From: Paenibacillus dendrobii
Lineage (GTDB): Bacteria > Bacillota > Bacilli > Paenibacillales > Paenibacillaceae
Assembly (NCBI RefSeq): GCF_009807035.1
Contig: NZ_WUBI01000003.1
Location: 372,001-436,000, forward strand
Length of the DNA stretch: 64,000 nt
Direction of reading: 5' to 3'
This document shows positions 63,099 through 64,000 of the stretch, piece by piece. The position numbers and the translations under genes are program-made. How positions within the stretch are numbered: the stretch's first letter is position 1; the number at the start of each line of letters is the position of its first letter. The notes under the pieces are model-generated. The model was not told where the DNA came from and did not search any database. It was given only the letters and a program-made list of their open reading frames with translations.

Positions 63099-64000
63099 TC
63101 AGGAAAGCACAGCTCCTGTCGTTAAATTCACGACAAGCTCCGGCTGCAGTACCGTCTTGCTGTATTTCGGAGTGCTTTCCGGATCCTCCAGGATGTCAAG
63201 CAGCCTGCTGGCTGCCTCGAAGCCCATCCGCTCCTCATTCTGATCGATAAACGTGAATGCGCTGAGCTCCTCCAGCATCGGACTCGGATTATCAAAGGTG
63301 ATAATCGAGACATCCTCCGGCACACGGAGCCCTGCCTTCCGCGCCACAGACCAAATATGAACGCCAAGCTTGCAGTTCAGGGCAATGTAAGCGGTAGCCA
63401 TTTTACTTTTAATAAAACGGTAGAGCGCATAATCATCCTTATACGGCGCGTCTAGAATGCTGAAATCGGTCAGAATGAGCGCCGGATTGATGAGTGCCCC
63501 CTTCTGCTTCAGCGCCTCGTTGTATCCTTGAATCCGCTCCTCGACCGTCACGGTCGGCATCGGCGTATCCGAGCAGATCGCAATGCTGCGATGTCCCTGA
63601 TTCCACAAGTGTTCCACCGCGAGGATGGAGCCCTGCAGCGGATCGGACAATACCACGTTTGTCTCCACGCCCGGCAAATGACGGTCCAGAAGTACGAACG
63701 GATAGTTTTCCATTTTAAGCGCTATAATTTCCTCATTGTATACCTCGGCATCCACCGGGAAGATGATAAGACCATCCACGCTTGAGCGCAGCTCGCGGAT
63801 CGCTTCCTTCTCCAGCTCCTTGGAATTGTAGGTAAACATCACGATCAGTGAATATTTGCTGTCCTTCAGCGCATTGCGGATTCCACGCACCATTTGGATG
63901 GCGAAAAAATCCTCAATCGACGGAAAGATGAGTCCGATTTTGGGTGCGTTTCCGGCATGTACCTCCGAAATAACGGCGCCGCCGCGGGCATTTTTGATGT
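63099..64000 (-). CDS. LacI-type (GntR-LacI/AraR-like) transcriptional regulator, 5' end cut
   Basis: The frame is open from 64000, beyond the window edge, to the stop at 63099, giving 300 residues. The effector domain is LacI/periplasmic-binding type: PKIGLIFPSIEDFFAIQMVRG, VDGLIIFPVD, LLDRHLPGVE and FDNPSPMLEE. The first residues in view, IKNARGGAVISE, look more like the wing of a GntR helix-turn-helix than a LacI hinge, so an AraR-like protein (GntR head, LacI body) is favoured. The DNA-binding part lies outside the window. It likely senses a sugar such as arabinose or a relative. Confidence 0.85.
   Translation of the reverse strand, partial: IKNARGGAVISEVHAGNAPKIGLIFPSIEDFFAIQMVRGIRNALKDSKYSLIVMFTYNSKELEKEAIRELRSSVDGLIIFPVDAEVYNEEIIALKMENYPFVLLDRHLPGVETNVVLSDPLQGSILAVEHLWNQGHRSIAICSDTPMPTVTVEERIQGYNEALKQKGALINPALILTDFSILDAPYKDDYALYRFIKSKMATAYIALNCKLGVHIWSVARKAGLRVPEDVSIITFDNPSPMLEELSAFTFIDQNEERMGFEAASRLLDILEDPESTPKYSKTVLQPELVVNLTTGAVLS

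Noticed and set aside
1..64000. CRISPR arrays, tRNA or rRNA genes, phage or IS elements
   Set aside because: No regularly spaced repeats, no tRNA-like or rRNA sequence and no transposase, integrase or phage gene was found on reading.

Overview
The window looks like chromosome from a spore-forming, Gram-positive soil bacterium of the Paenibacillus type. The evidence is a tricistronic ger spore-germination operon, a very large S-layer-homology (SLH) surface protein, Lpl-type sugar ABC transporters next to a membrane-bound AraC regulator, many glycoside hydrolases, strong AGGAGG ribosome-binding sites and compact rho-independent terminators. No rRNA, tRNA, CRISPR array, phage or transposase was seen. 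The assignment rests on gene content and is an inference.

0-9 kb: the 3' end of a GH65 maltose phosphorylase, a butanediol/zinc alcohol dehydrogenase divergent from a LysR regulator, an EAL phosphodiesterase, an exported LysM-anchored 5'-nucleotidase, a flavin-binding stress protein and an MFS sugar transporter. A decayed glyoxalase/VOC gene follows. 9-16.5 kb: a gerB-gerA-gerC operon (minus strand), then a TPP-riboswitch-controlled thiamine-precursor ABC operon (binding protein, PF01910 thiamine-binding protein, permease, ATPase). 16.5-23.5 kb: GH20 hexosaminidase, a DUF3888 protein, a B12-binding radical SAM protein, a PadR/HAAS pair, a TatD nuclease and a frameshifted nfrA-type flavin reductase.

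23.6-33 kb is largely a copper region: copA, copZ and csoR with two CsoR-type operators, and farther on a CopC-CopD fusion (YcnJ-like) with YcnI. A GGDEF/HD-GYP protein, a 55-aa protein and a pyrimidine-dimer-glycosylase-family protein sit between. 33-39.5 kb: a polar amino-acid ABC transporter (ATPase, binding protein, two permeases), an M29 aminopeptidase, a GlcG/HbpS protein and a secreted protein made of four tandem repeats.

39.8-51 kb is a carbohydrate-uptake and catabolism block. It holds an Lpl-like ABC transporter, a divergent one-piece membrane AraC sensor-regulator, and a five-gene operon (two Gfo/Idh/MocA oxidoreductases, a TIM-barrel isomerase/epimerase, NagB, NagA) that ends in amino-sugar metabolism. 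51-64 kb: HxlR regulator divergent from an MFS exporter, the 1550-aa lectin/Ig/SLH surface protein, a GH38 alpha-mannosidase, a CxxC peroxiredoxin-like protein beside a Crp/Fnr regulator, and a LacI-type regulator cut by the window end.

The most distinctive observations are: (i) the apparent promoter of the thiamine operon lies in a 29-bp VOC-gene tail that is duplicated on the far side of the ger operon; (ii) a 21-bp dyad shared upstream of padR and of the radical SAM gene suggests one regulon; (iii) the two-dehydrogenase amino-sugar operon may use a keto-sugar route; (iv) the four-repeat secreted protein has no function I recognise.
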